64,000 bases of DNA from Thauera sp. 28. Lineage in GTDB: Bacteria; Pseudomonadota; Gammaproteobacteria; Burkholderiales; Rhodocyclaceae. Below the pieces are notes generated by a model, which searched no databases, was not told the origin of the DNA, and saw only the letters and a program-made list of their open reading frames with translations. Positions 52,597-63,168 of the stretch are shown one piece after another. The position numbers and the translations under genes are program-made. Location: the NCBI RefSeq assembly GCF_000310145.2, contig NZ_AMXA01000015.1, positions 31,815 to 95,814 on the forward strand, written 5' to 3'. Position 1 is the stretch's first letter, and every line of letters starts with the position of its first letter.

Positions 52597-53643
52597 ATGA
52601 CTGAAGCGGTTCATTCGGTGGTGTTCCAGGATGCGGTGCTGGAAGGGCTAGCGCGCGAACAGGCTGCACGGCGGCGGGTGGCGTTCGAGTTTGCCGGCGA
52701 GGGCTTCGAGTTCTTCCGCATCTGGATCGTCAACCTTCTGCTCACCATCGTCACGCTGGGTATCTATTCGGCCTGGGCCAAGGTGCGCACGCAGCGCTAC
52801 TTCTACGGCAGCACCCGTCTGGACGGCGCCAGTTTCGACTATCTCGCCAGCCCGCTGAGCATCCTCAAGGGGCGCCTGGTCGCCTTCGCCATGCTGCTGG
52901 TGTACGTACTCGCCAGCGAGTTCGTGCCCCTGCTCGGGGCGGTGTTGATGCTGTTCTTCATCGCGATCATGCCGTGGGTCATCGTCCGCGGCCTTGCCTT
53001 TCGCAACCATTACTCGGCCTGGCGTGGGCTGCGCTTCGGCTTTGATGGGCGCGTCGGCGAGGCCTACGTGGTATTCCTGCTGTGGCCGCTGCTGAGCGTG
53101 CTGACGCTGGGCCTGCTGTTCCCGTATGCCTTTTTCCGCCAGCAGCGCTTCATCATCGACAACACGCGCTATGGCGTCACGCACTTCAGTTTCGCTGCCG
53201 GCGCCGGCAAGTTCTATACGCTCTTCCTGATCGTTCTTGGTGTCTTCCTGGCCGGAGCGATCGTCGCCGGGGTGCTGGGCACGGTCTTCCCGCCGCTCTC
53301 CATCCTGCTCATGGTGGCCATGTACCTGCTGGCGATGGCATTGTTCGCGGTCAGGCTCACCAATCTGCGCTTCAACAACACCACCATCGATCGCCACGCG
53401 ACCGCCGCCGATTACCGCCTCGGCTCCTACGCTGCGCTCATGTTCACCAACACGCTGGCGATCGTGCTCACCCTGGGTTTGTTCTACCCGTGGGCGAAGG
53501 TACGCAGCGCCCGTTACGCGGCTGCACACATCGCCCTCGATGCCGATGGCGACCTCGATCGCTTTGTCGCCGACCAGGGCGCTGCCTTGAGTGCCGTGGG
53601 CGGTGAGATCGGCGATGTCTTCGACGTCGACCTGGGCTTCTGA
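52597..53643 (+). CDS. DUF898 (YjgN-like) membrane protein
   Basis: A 348-residue polytopic inner-membrane protein with about six or seven hydrophobic segments. It shows the DUF898 pattern: FEFAGEGFEFFRIWIVNLLL at the start, GIYSAWAKVRTQRYFY, then a second half repeating the motif as LGLFYPWAKVRSARYAA, and FRQQRFIIDNTRYG in between. The internal repeat of the YSAWAKVR/YPWAKVR segment is typical of the family. AGGGGG lies upstream of the ATG at 52597, which is preferred over the earlier in-frame ATG at 52555. Function of DUF898 proteins is unknown. The stop overlaps the M48 gene by 1 nt (TGATG), so both are co-translated. Confidence 0.88.
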   Translation: MTEAVHSVVFQDAVLEGLAREQAARRRVAFEFAGEGFEFFRIWIVNLLLTIVTLGIYSAWAKVRTQRYFYGSTRLDGASFDYLASPLSILKGRLVAFAMLLVYVLASEFVPLLGAVLMLFFIAIMPWVIVRGLAFRNHYSAWRGLRFGFDGRVGEAYVVFLLWPLLSVLTLGLLFPYAFFRQQRFIIDNTRYGVTHFSFAAGAGKFYTLFLIVLGVFLAGAIVAGVLGTVFPPLSILLMVAMYLLAMALFAVRLTNLRFNNTTIDRHATAADYRLGSYAALMFTNTLAIVLTLGLFYPWAKVRSARYAAAHIALDADGDLDRFVADQGAALSAVGGEIGDVFDVDLGF

Positions 53644-54650
53644 TGCAGGTCGCCGGGCATTTTCAGGGTGGTAGCAGCTCTCGCCGCGTGGCGGCGACCT
53701 TGCGGTGCGAGCGCGGGCAGGTGAGGGTGGTGGAGGAGGGGGGCGATCTGCTCGCGGTGGCGGAACGCGACGAGGTCGAGGTGTCGTCGCGGCTGGGCAA
53801 CACGCCGCGCTTCATCCGCTTCAAAGGGGGAGAGGCCTTCGAGACGGCGGACAACGACGGTGTCGATCGGTTGTTGCCGGCAGCAGGTGCGGGATTGCTC
53901 CATCACCTCGAGTCGCGCCTGCGCTATGTGCTGCTCGGCGTGTTGGTGACGGTGGCCTTTGTGTGGGCGAGCGTGCAGTGGGGTGTGCCGATGGCTGCGC
54001 GTGCCATTGCTGCATCATTACCGCAGAGCGTGCATGCGCACGCGGACAGCCTGGTGCTGGAGCTGATCGACCGCCAGATGATGGCGCCGAGCAGGCTCGA
54101 CGCCACAGAGCAGCAGCGTCTGCAGGCCTTGTTTGCGCCCCTTGCGGCAGAGCTTGGCGAGGACCCGCCGATCCGCGTGCTGTTCCGCCTTGCCAGCGAC
54201 GAGATCGGCGCCAATGCGCTCGCCTTGCCGGGCGGCACCATCGTGTTTACCGATCAGCTGGTCGGGCTCGCACGCAGCGACGAAGAGCTGATCGGCGTGC
54301 TCGCTCACGAAATTGGCCATGTCGCACATCGGCATGCGATGCGGCGCTCGATCCAGGCCTCGATGAAGGGTGTTCTGGCTGCGGTTGTGGTGGGTGACGT
54401 GTCTGCGGTGTCGTCTGCCGTCACCGCACTGCCGCTGATCCTCACTGAACTTGGCTACTCGCGCGGCTTCGAGCGCGAGGCCGACGACCACGCGGTGGAC
54501 ATGATGCGCCGCCATGGTGTCGACCCGCGCCATCTGGCCAACATGCTGCAGCGCCTCGATCCGGCGCAGGGCGGCGTGGGTCGCTACCTGTCCACCCATC
54601 CGCCAACGCCAGAACGCGTGCGCGCCATCCACGAGCGCGCCGCGCAGTAG
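53643..54650 (+). CDS. Membrane-anchored M48-family metallopeptidase
   Basis: A 335-residue zinc peptidase. Residues 1-90 form an unassigned cytoplasmic N-terminal region. A transmembrane helix lies at about 95-113 (RYVLLGVLVTVAFVWAS). The peptidase domain carries GGTIVFTDQLVGLARSDEEL, the zinc motif LAHEIGHVAHRHAM (HEIGH at 222-226) and the third-ligand segment FEREADDHAVDMM. LDPAQGGVGRYLSTHPPTPERVRAI is a conserved M48 ending, given here in full family order in pieces. Related M48 peptidases (HtpX, Oma1, BepA) act in protein quality control at membranes. It is translationally coupled to the DUF898 gene; only 7 bp separate its stop from the convergent ettA stop. Confidence 0.9.
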   Translation: MQVAGHFQGGSSSRRVAATLRCERGQVRVVEEGGDLLAVAERDEVEVSSRLGNTPRFIRFKGGEAFETADNDGVDRLLPAAGAGLLHHLESRLRYVLLGVLVTVAFVWASVQWGVPMAARAIAASLPQSVHAHADSLVLELIDRQMMAPSRLDATEQQRLQALFAPLAAELGEDPPIRVLFRLASDEIGANALALPGGTIVFTDQLVGLARSDEELIGVLAHEIGHVAHRHAMRRSIQASMKGVLAAVVVGDVSAVSSAVTALPLILTELGYSRGFEREADDHAVDMMRRHGVDPRHLANMLQRLDPAQGGVGRYLSTHPPTPERVRAIHERAAQ

Positions 54651-54657
54651 GCACGCG

Positions 54658-56322
<1,665 letters not shown>

Positions 56323-56358
56323 GGGGGAGGGTCCTGCTGAGTCGGAAAGGGCTGCAGT

Positions 56359-56841
56359 CTACAGCATCCCTTCGATGTCCTTCACCAGTTCCTCCGGCGT
56401 GGTCGTTGGTGCGTAGCGTTCGATGCGCTCGCCGTCACGGCTGACCAGGAACTTGGTGAAGTTCCACTTGATGGCCTCGGTGCCGAGGATGCCCTTGGCG
56501 TGCTGCTTGAGGTGCTTGTAGAGCGGATGCGCGCCATCACCGTTGACCTCGATCTTGGCGTACATCGGGAAGCTCACGCCGTAGTTCTTCTCGCAGAAGG
56601 CGCCGATCTCTTCCGCGCTGCCTGGCTCCTGGGCGCCGAACTGGTTGCACGGAAAACCGAGCACGACCAGGCCGCGGTCCTTGTAGGTCTGGTAGAGCTT
56701 CTCGAGGCCGGCGTAGTGCGGGGTGAGGCCGCACTGGCTGGCGGTGTTGACGACCAGCAACACCTTGCCGGCATGTTCGCCAAGGGTGGTGCCGCCGCCG
56801 CTGAGGCGCTCGACTTCGATCTCGTACAGATTGGAATTCAT
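56359..56841 (-). CDS. Glutathione peroxidase (BtuE-like)
   Basis: A thiol peroxidase that reduces hydroperoxides using glutathione or thioredoxin. The 160-residue product shows the family motifs NTASQCGLTPHY (catalytic Cys 37), VLGFPCNQFGAQEPG and IKWNFTKFLVSRDG (catalytic Trp and Asn). Cysteine replaces selenocysteine, as usual in bacteria. GGAGAG lies upstream of the ATG at 56841, so I prefer this start to the longer frame reaching 56931. The gene is probably co-transcribed with ettA, 36 bp downstream. Confidence 0.94.
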   Translation of the reverse strand: MNSNLYEIEVERLSGGGTTLGEHAGKVLLVVNTASQCGLTPHYAGLEKLYQTYKDRGLVVLGFPCNQFGAQEPGSAEEIGAFCEKNYGVSFPMYAKIEVNGDGAHPLYKHLKQHAKGILGTEAIKWNFTKFLVSRDGERIERYAPTTTPEELVKDIEGML

Positions 56842-56955
56842 CGTGTCTCTCCGTATGGGTCCTTGTCCGTTTGTCGGCAATCGGGGTGAATGCCCCGTTC
56901 CGCAGCGGCTTCGACGCGTGCAGGGTGACACAAGTTCGGTGCTGCGGGGTGGTGC

Positions 56956-59322
56956 TCAGCGATGGCCGGGGCGCGGTCGCAGGCGGGGCGCCAGCTCACC
57001 CGCAGGCACTGGCCTGCCAATGAGATAGCCCTGCAGCTGGTGGCAGCCCTGTGCGACGAGGAAGCTGCGTTGCGCCTCGGTCTCCACGCCTTCGGCGATT
57101 GCCTCCAAACCCAGGCTGTGGGCCATGCCGATGATGGCCGAGGCAATCTTGCCCTCGTTGCCTTCTGCGCTGATGTCACTGACGAAGCTGCGGTCGATCT
57201 TGAGCGCATTGACCGGGAACTGGCGCAGGTAGTTGAGCGACGAGTAGCCGGTGCCGAAATCATCGATCGACAGACGCACGCCCATGTCGCGCAGCCGGAT
57301 CAGGGTGTGGATGTTACGGTCGATGTCGCGCATCAGCATGGTTTCGGTGAGCTCGAGCTCGATCACCTCGGGTGCAAGGCCGGCATCGTTGATCGCGTTC
57401 GATATCTGGGAGACGATGTTCTGCTGGGCAAGCTGCTGTGCGGACAGATTCACTGCGACCGGCACGATGTCGAGGCCGGCATCGAGCCAGGCGCGTTGCT
57501 GGCGGCAGGCCTCGCCGAGCACCCACTCGCCGATCGTGCCAATGAGCCCGATCTCCTCGGCGAGCGGTATGAAGCGGCCGGGGGCGACCAAGCCCAGCTC
57601 CGGATGCTGCCAGCGCAGCAGCGCCTCCAGCCCGAGCAGCCGGCCGCTGATCGCGCACTCCTTGGGCTGGTAGTGCAGCAGCAGTTCGCCGCGGTCTGCC
57701 GCCCCGCGCAGCTGGTTCTCGAGCAGCAGCTGGCCGAGCGAGGAGGTGTTCATCTCGGCCGAGAAGAACTCGAAGCCATTGCGTCCGGCTTCCTTGGCGC
57801 GATGCATCGCGGCGTCGGCGTTGCGCAGCAGGGCCGAGGGCGTGCCGCCGTCCTGGTCGTAGAGCGCGATGCCGATGCTTGCGGTCACCGTGATCCGGTG
57901 CTCGCCCAGCTGGCATGGAAGCGCCACTTCGTCGAGGATCTTGCGCGCGATGAGTGCGGCATCGTGAGCGCCGTCGACCTCCTGCAGCACGATCACGAAT
58001 TCGTCGCCGCTCAGGCGTGCCAGCGTGTCGGTGTCGCGGATCGTGCTGCGGCAGCGTTCGGTGATCTGCAGCAGCAGGCCGTCACCACTCTCGTGCCCGA
58101 GGATGTCGTTGATCGTCTTGAAGCGGTCGAGGTCGAGCAGCAGCACCGCTACGCCGCGTTTGTGCCGTCGCGCCTGAAGCAGCACCTGTTGCAGGCGGTC
58201 CTGGAGAAGGGCGCGGTTGGGCAGGTTGGTGAGCGGGTCATGATGGGCGAGATGCAGGATGCGCGCCTCGGCCTCCTTGCGTTCGGTGATGTCGGAGAAG
58301 ATGCCGATGTAGTTCAGGACCTTGCCGTCCTCGCCATGTACTGCGCTGATCGACAACCACTCGGGATAGATCGAACCGTTGCGCCGACGATTCCAGATCT
58401 CGCCTTGCCACTGGCCACGGCTGTTGATGGCCGACCACATGCGGCGGTAGAAGCCCGCATCCTGGCGACCGGAGTTGAGCAGCCCGGGGGAGTGCCCGAT
58501 CACCTCGTCCAGGGTGTAGCCGGTGATCCGGCTGAACGCCGGGTTGGCCGCGATGATGGTCCCCGCGGCATCGGTGATCAGCATGCCCTCGCTCGAGCTG
58601 GTGAATACGGTCGCATAGCGCGTCAGCTCAGCCTCTGCACTGCGGAGCGCTGCGACGGTGGCATTGAGCTCGACGTTGGTGTCCGCTACCGCCAGCGTCG
58701 TCTTGCGCAGCCGGATGGCAGTCAACAGCAGGAAGACTCCGAGCCCCAGGGCAACCGCGAGCAGCAGCACGAGGTGGGCCTGGGTGCGCGCTGCGGCCGA
58801 CTTGTAGCCAGCCGCATAGCTTTCCACGAGGACCTCGCCCTGGCGCGCGCTGGCCAGCGCAAGCAGGGCGGATGAGAGCTCGTCCAGGCGCTGGTGCCTG
58901 GCCTGGGCGGGCTCCGTGATCCGCGCCAGTTCCTCCTGGAGGGCCGCGACCAGCTGTTGCTTGTGCTGCTGCATTCGGGCGTAGCTGTCGAGCTGATCGA
59001 GAACGCGCAGCCTCTCCTCGTGGGTCAGGAACGATGGCGTGTCGTGGAGCGCATCGATCAGCGTCCGCATGCGTGCGCTGTGTGCTTCGACCGCCTGCCA
59101 GCTGCCGATGTCCAGGCGGCTCGCGATGGTTGCGGTGTTGAGCTCGGCATCCACCTGACGGATCTCGCGCAGGTCGCGTGCATAGCGCAAGTGCTCGCCG
59201 GTGGTGACCGCGCCGGCCTGGACGAAGAGGCTGCCCACGACGGCGAGCACGACCAGCCCAAGCACCAGCAGCCTGATGTGGGTCGAGGTCCTCAGCAGCC
59301 TGGAGACGGCGGCACGCGTCAT
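56956..59322 (-). CDS. PAS-GGDEF-EAL cyclic-di-GMP signalling protein
   Basis: An inner-membrane signalling protein that makes and/or degrades cyclic di-GMP. The 788-residue product has transmembrane helices at about 16-38 and 183-203 enclosing a periplasmic helical sensor. A cytoplasmic PAS domain follows at 235-350 (FTSSSEGMLITDAAGTIIAAN). The GGDEF domain (about 355-520) has SGDEF at 438-442 in place of GGDEF, a substitution found in some active cyclases. The EAL domain has LGLEALLRW (EAL at 566-568), ELTETMLMRD and DDFGTGYSSLNYLR, so phosphodiesterase residues look intact. The gene is 114 bp upstream of the peroxidase on the same strand. A perfect FNR-type box (59435-59448) precedes it, suggesting oxygen-dependent expression. 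Confidence 0.93.
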   Translation of the reverse strand: MTRAAVSRLLRTSTHIRLLVLGLVVLAVVGSLFVQAGAVTTGEHLRYARDLREIRQVDAELNTATIASRLDIGSWQAVEAHSARMRTLIDALHDTPSFLTHEERLRVLDQLDSYARMQQHKQQLVAALQEELARITEPAQARHQRLDELSSALLALASARQGEVLVESYAAGYKSAAARTQAHLVLLLAVALGLGVFLLLTAIRLRKTTLAVADTNVELNATVAALRSAEAELTRYATVFTSSSEGMLITDAAGTIIAANPAFSRITGYTLDEVIGHSPGLLNSGRQDAGFYRRMWSAINSRGQWQGEIWNRRRNGSIYPEWLSISAVHGEDGKVLNYIGIFSDITERKEAEARILHLAHHDPLTNLPNRALLQDRLQQVLLQARRHKRGVAVLLLDLDRFKTINDILGHESGDGLLLQITERCRSTIRDTDTLARLSGDEFVIVLQEVDGAHDAALIARKILDEVALPCQLGEHRITVTASIGIALYDQDGGTPSALLRNADAAMHRAKEAGRNGFEFFSAEMNTSSLGQLLLENQLRGAADRGELLLHYQPKECAISGRLLGLEALLRWQHPELGLVAPGRFIPLAEEIGLIGTIGEWVLGEACRQQRAWLDAGLDIVPVAVNLSAQQLAQQNIVSQISNAINDAGLAPEVIELELTETMLMRDIDRNIHTLIRLRDMGVRLSIDDFGTGYSSLNYLRQFPVNALKIDRSFVSDISAEGNEGKIASAIIGMAHSLGLEAIAEGVETEAQRSFLVAQGCHQLQGYLIGRPVPAGELAPRLRPRPGHR

Positions 59323-59407
59323 GCGCCGTACGCTCCGGGTGACCTACCGGCCGGGCAGCGCAGAGAAAGGAACAGAGAGGCGGGTATGGGTGTTTTCACG
59401 GGCCGCG

Positions 59408-59413
59408 ATGCTA
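59408..59413 (-). promoter_or_regulatory. Candidate -10 element of the GGDEF-EAL gene
   Basis: TAGCAT on the minus strand (4 of 6 matches to TATAAT). Its centre is 31 bp from the centre of the FNR-type box at 59435-59448, which is the spacing of class II FNR-activated promoters (box at -41.5). The predicted transcript start is near 59400. Confidence 0.5.
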
Positions 59414-59434
59414 GCGGCCCAGGTGTGATCAAAT

Positions 59435-59448
59435 TTGATAAATATCAA
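59435..59448. promoter_or_regulatory. FNR/Anr-type binding site upstream of the GGDEF-EAL gene
   Basis: TTGATAAATATCAA is a perfect match to the FNR/Anr consensus TTGAT-N4-ATCAA. It lies in the gap between the 3' end of fpr and the 5' end of the GGDEF-EAL gene, so only the latter is positioned to be controlled. A TAGCAT -10 candidate sits at class II distance. An overlapping ATCAAATTTGAT palindrome at 59428-59439 is also visible. Confidence 0.75.
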
Positions 59449-59493
59449 GAAAAAGGGGATAGCACGAGCGCATGCGCGCCTGTCATCGCCCGC

Positions 59494-60270
59494 TCACTTG
59501 TCGACGAAAGCACGTTCGATCACGTAGTCGCCGGGTACGCCGATGCGCGGCGACATGGAGAAACCACGCGCGTCGAGCAGGTCGCAGCAGTCCTTGTTCA
59601 TCGCCTGGCTGCCGCAGATCATGACGCGGTCTGTGGCCGGGTCGAGCGCGGGCAGGCCGATGTCGGCGAACAGCCTGCCGGATTCGATCACATGCGTGAT
59701 GCGGCCAGTATTGCGGAAGGCTTCGCGGGTGACCGTGGGGTAATAGATGAGCTGTTCGCTCACCTGCTCGCCGAAGAACTCGTTCTGCGGCAGCACGCGG
59801 GTGATGAAGTCGGTGTAGGCGAGCTCGGCAACGAAGCGCACGCCGTGCACCAGCACCACCTTGTCGAAGCGCGCATAGGTCTCCGGATCCTGGATCACGC
59901 TCAGGAAAGGCGCCAGGCCGGTGCCTGTGGCGAGCAGGTAGAGGTGCTTGCCGGGGTTGAGGTCGTGCAGCACCAGGGTGCCGGTGGGCTTCTTGCTCAC
60001 GACGATGGGGTCGCCCTCGCGCAGGTGCTGCAGGCGTGATGTCAGCGGGCCGTCAGGCACCTTGATGCTGAAGAACTCGAGATGCTCCTCGTAGTTGGGG
60101 CTGGCGATGCTGTAGGCGCGGGTCAGCGGCTTGCCATCGACGTCGAGCCCGATCATCACGAACTGGCCGTTCTCGAAGCGCAGGCCGGGATTGCGCGTGG
60201 TACGAAAGCTGAAGAGGGAGTCGTTCCAGTGATGGACGCTGAGGACACGTTCGGTGACGAGGTTGCTCAT
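59494..60270 (-). CDS. fpr: Ferredoxin/flavodoxin-NADP(+) reductase
   Basis: A soluble FAD flavoenzyme that moves electrons between NADPH and ferredoxin or flavodoxin, often under oxidative stress. The 258-residue product shows the FAD site RAYSIASPNYEE, the phosphate-binding segment IKVPDGPLTSRLQHL, KKPTGTLVLHDL, the NADP site LLATGTGLAPFLSV and the MICGSQAMNKD segment, with the bacterial C-terminus YVIERAFVDK. Length fits the bacterial Fpr family. The gene is divergent from a LysR regulator with a 105-bp intergenic region, an arrangement also seen in pseudomonads (fpr with finR), which suggests control by that regulator. Confidence 0.95.
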   Translation of the reverse strand: MSNLVTERVLSVHHWNDSLFSFRTTRNPGLRFENGQFVMIGLDVDGKPLTRAYSIASPNYEEHLEFFSIKVPDGPLTSRLQHLREGDPIVVSKKPTGTLVLHDLNPGKHLYLLATGTGLAPFLSVIQDPETYARFDKVVLVHGVRFVAELAYTDFITRVLPQNEFFGEQVSEQLIYYPTVTREAFRNTGRITHVIESGRLFADIGLPALDPATDRVMICGSQAMNKDCCDLLDARGFSMSPRIGVPGDYVIERAFVDK

Positions 60271-60375
60271 GACGGCTGCGGACCCTGTGGGGGTGATTCG
60301 GATGGCCTTGATTCTAGGCCCGCGTCGTTAGTGATCTGGTGGATAATAGTGATATCGCTTACCTATTGAATCGAT
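60271..60375. promoter_or_regulatory. Divergent fpr-lysR promoter region
   Basis: Two TAGTGAT direct repeats lie at 60329-60335 and 60347-60353, 18 bp apart, in a locally AT-rich stretch. GATAAT at 60342-60347 could be the -10 of the lysR gene. The repeats are candidate LysR-type operator half-sites controlling both genes. No clear -35 is seen in either direction. Confidence 0.45.
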
Positions 60376-61302
60376 ATGAGGTTCACGCTCCGTCAGATGC
60401 AGGTGTTCGTCGAGATCGCGCGCAGCGAGAACGTCTCGCGTGCGGCTGAAGCGCTCGCACTGTCGCAGTCGGCCGCCAGTGCGGCGTTGGCCGAACTCGA
60501 GAGCCAGTTCGATCAGCAGCTCTTCGACCGCGCCGGCAAGCGTCTGCGCCTGAACGAGCAGGGCAGCCTGTTGCTTGCTCATGCCGTAGAGCTGCTGGAC
60601 CGCGCCGAGGAGATCGACGCCTTGCTGCGCGGCGAGCGTGGTCTGGGTAACCTGCGGGTGGGGGCCACCCTCACCATCGGCAACTACCTGCTGCCGCTCA
60701 TTGTGTCGAATTTCCTGCAGGTGCATCCCGAGAGCAGGGTGCGCCTGCAGGTGCATAACACCGCCACCATCGCTGCCATGCTGCTGCGGCACGAGATCGA
60801 TCTGGGGCTGGTCGAAGGCCAGGTCGTCGATGCGGCGCTCGAGGTCGAGCCCTGGGTGGAGGACGAACTGGTGGTGTTTTGTGCGCCGGGGCATGCGCTG
60901 GCCAAAGGGGGGCAAGTCGGGCTGGATGCGATCGCCCACCAGCCCTGGATTCTGCGCGAACGTGGTTCGGGTACGCGTGAGACTTTCGACCAGGCCTTGC
61001 GCCACTGGCCGGGCGGCATCGTGCCGCGGCTTGAACTCGAGCATACCGAGGCCGTCAAGCGTGCGGTCGAGAGCGGACTGGGACTGGGCTGCCTGTCCAG
61101 GCTCGCCCTTCGCGATGCCTTTCGCCGTGGCAGCCTGGTGCCGGTCGATACCCCGCAACTCGACCTGCGGCGGTATTTCTACTTCGTCTGGCACCGTGGC
61201 AAGTACCACAGCCGCGTCATCCGTCGATTCCTGGAGGACTGCCGCGCCTTCACTGGCGGCGCACGGCGCAGTGACCAGATTCCGCTGCCGCCGGTGCCCT
61301 GA
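60376..61302 (+). CDS. LysR-family transcriptional regulator, divergent from fpr
   Basis: A 308-residue LysR regulator. The N-terminal winged helix-turn-helix covers residues 1-60 (LRQMQVFVEIARSENVSRAA, then LALSQSAASAALAELESQ). The C-terminal effector-binding domain covers about 90-295 (GNLRVGATLTIGNYLLPLIV, GLVEGQVVDAAL, WILRERGSGTRETFD). The LRERGSGTR segment occurs in CysL/CysB-like subfamilies. Its divergent position suggests it controls fpr, as FinR does in Pseudomonas, but orthology to finR is not shown by the sequence alone. It converges on murJ across a repeat-rich gap. Confidence 0.92.
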   Translation: MRFTLRQMQVFVEIARSENVSRAAEALALSQSAASAALAELESQFDQQLFDRAGKRLRLNEQGSLLLAHAVELLDRAEEIDALLRGERGLGNLRVGATLTIGNYLLPLIVSNFLQVHPESRVRLQVHNTATIAAMLLRHEIDLGLVEGQVVDAALEVEPWVEDELVVFCAPGHALAKGGQVGLDAIAHQPWILRERGSGTRETFDQALRHWPGGIVPRLELEHTEAVKRAVESGLGLGCLSRLALRDAFRRGSLVPVDTPQLDLRRYFYFVWHRGKYHSRVIRRFLEDCRAFTGGARRSDQIPLPPVP

Positions 61303-61382
61303 GTCCCGACTGGCGCCTCGTTGGCGGTGAAATCGCGACTTGCGTTGCGCCTACGGGATGCCGACGCGCGCTAGGGGGCGCT

Positions 61383-61470
61383 GTAGGAGCGGCGCGAGCC
61401 GCGAGGGGTTGAAGGCGACGAGGCGCGTCGAAGCCGCCCCTCAAAAGCTCGCGGCTGGCGCCGCTCCTAC
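61383..61470. repeat. REP-like palindromic element, copy 1
   Basis: Left arm GTAGGAGCGGCGC...GCCGCGAG and right arm CTCGCGGCTGGCGCC...CTCCTAC form a long imperfect hairpin with a GGTTGAAGGCGACG-type centre. It lies between the convergent lysR and murJ genes. The GTAGGAGCGGC end is typical of dispersed REP/palindromic repeats in related genomes. Confidence 0.8.
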
Positions 61471-61498
61471 CGGGGATGACGCGCGCTGTGAGGGGGCT

Positions 61499-61572
61499 GT
61501 AGGAGCGGCGCGAGCCGCGAGGGGTTGAAGGCGACGGGGCGCATAAAAGCTCGCGGCTGGCGCCGCTCCTAC
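61499..61572. repeat. REP-like palindromic element, copy 2, with a degenerate third copy after it
   Basis: Same arms as the element at 61383-61470, with a shorter centre. A degenerate left arm (GCAGGAGCAGCGCCCGCCGCGAG, in pieces) follows at 61598-61620, just before the murJ stop. Tandem arrangement in a convergent 3' gap is typical of REP clusters. Confidence 0.78.
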
Positions 61573-61629
61573 CGGGGGTGACGCGCGCTGGGGGGCTGCA
61601 GGAGCAGCGCCCGCCGCGAGCCTTTACCT

Positions 61630-63168
61630 TCAGGCTGCGCCGCGGCGGCGGAAGTCGCGCGGCCGGAAACCGAGCGCGAACAGCGTGGCGAAGTAGGCCG
61701 CAGCGCCCGCAACCACGACCACGCCAAGCCGCCCGGCACGCTCAAGGCCGCCGATCTCGAGCCACAGCGTCGCCGGACCGCCCGCAAACCACAGCACCCC
61801 TCCCATTACTGCCAGGGCCGCCAGCAGCTTCAGTGCGAATATCCCCCAGCCGGCTTGCGGCGTGTAGATGGCGCGCTTGCGCAGGCCGCGGTAAAGCAAA
61901 GCCGCGTTGAGGCAGGATGCCAGCCCGATCGCCAGCGCCAGCCCGGCATGGCGCAATGGGAAGACGAAGGCCAGGTTCATCAGCTGGGTGGCGCATAGCG
62001 TGATGAGGGCGATCTTCACCGGGGTGCGGATGTCCTGGCGGGCGTAGAAGCCCGGCGCCAGCACCTTCACCAGGATCAGGCCGGTCAAGCCGATGCTGTA
62101 GGCGACCAGCGCGCTGCGCGTCTGCATCACGTCGGTTGCCGAGAAGGCTCCGTAGTTGAACAGGGTCGCCACCAGCGGCACCGCCAGCAGCGCCAGGCCC
62201 AGGGCCGCGGGCAGAGTCAGCAACAGTGTCAGGCGCAGGCCCCAGTCGAGCAGCGAGGAGAACTCCTCGCCCTTGTCGTCGGCATGCAGCTTGGACAGGC
62301 TGGGCAGCAGGATCGTCCCCAGCGCCACGCCCAGCAGGCCGGCGGGAAACTCCATCAGGCGGTCGGCGTAGTACAGCCAGGACACGCTGCCGCTCTCCAG
62401 GAATGAGGCGAAGATGGTGTTGATCAGCAGGGAGATCTGGCTTACCGACACGCCCAGGATGGCGGGCGCCATCAGTTTCATGACGCGGCGCACGCCAGGG
62501 TCGGACATGTCCAGGTCGAAGCGTGGCAGCATGCCGATCTTCATCAGCGGACGGATCTGCAGGATCAGCTGCAACAGCCCGCCGATGAACACCGCCCACG
62601 CCAGCGCCAGCACCGGCGGGTCGAAGTAGGGCACGGCGAACAGAGCCATGCCGATGAAGGCGAGGTTGAGCAGGACCGGTGTGAATGCCGGGATGGCAAA
62701 GCGGCTCCAGGTGTTGAGGACGCCGCCCGCCAGCGCCACCAGGGACATGAAGAAGATGTAGGGGAAGGTGATGCGGGTGAGTTCGACTGTGAGCTCGAAT
62801 TTGCCCGGGTCACCCGAGAAACCCGGTGCCGACACGTAGATGATGAGCGGTGCCGCCAGTGCGCCGAGTGCCGCCACGACCGCCACGATCAGCCCGAGCA
62901 GGGTTGCGACGCGGTTGACCAGGGTGTGGGTTGCCGCCTCGCCCTGGCGGTTCTTGTATTCAGCGAGGATCGGCACGAAGGCCTGAGAGAACGCCCCTTC
63001 GGCGAACATTCGCCGCAGCAGGTTGGGCAGGCGGAAGGCGACGAAGAAGGCGTCGGTGGCCATGCCGGCGCCGAAGGCGCGGGCGATGACGAGGTCGCGC
63101 ACGAAGCCGAGGATGCGGGACAGCAGGGTCATGCCGCTGACGGTGGCGAGGGCGCGCAGGAGGTTCAT
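61630..63168 (-). CDS. murJ: Lipid II flippase MurJ (MviN)
   Basis: A polytopic inner-membrane protein of the MOP superfamily that flips the peptidoglycan precursor lipid II to the periplasm. The 512-residue product has about 14 hydrophobic segments and the family motifs [20 protein letters not shown] (residues 14-33), [20 protein letters not shown] and [12 protein letters not shown]. Length is normal. The gene is divergent from rpsT, an arrangement widespread in betaproteobacteria. Confidence 0.96.
   Translation of the reverse strand: MNLLRALATVSGMTLLSRILGFVRDLVIARAFGAGMATDAFFVAFRLPNLLRRMFAEGAFSQAFVPILAEYKNRQGEAATHTLVNRVATLLGLIVAVVAALGALAAPLIIYVSAPGFSGDPGKFELTVELTRITFPYIFFMSLVALAGGVLNTWSRFAIPAFTPVLLNLAFIGMALFAVPYFDPPVLALAWAVFIGGLLQLILQIRPLMKIGMLPRFDLDMSDPGVRRVMKLMAPAILGVSVSQISLLINTIFASFLESGSVSWLYYADRLMEFPAGLLGVALGTILLPSLSKLHADDKGEEFSSLLDWGLRLTLLLTLPAALGLALLAVPLVATLFNYGAFSATDVMQTRSALVAYSIGLTGLILVKVLAPGFYARQDIRTPVKIALITLCATQLMNLAFVFPLRHAGLALAIGLASCLNAALLYRGLRKRAIYTPQAGWGIFALKLLAALAVMGGVLWFAGGPATLWLEIGGLERAGRLGVVVVAGAAAYFATLFALGFRPRDFRRRGAA

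Noticed and set aside
61383..61620. CRISPR array
   Set aside because: The repeated units are palindromic and only two or three in number, with no regular spacers and no cas genes.
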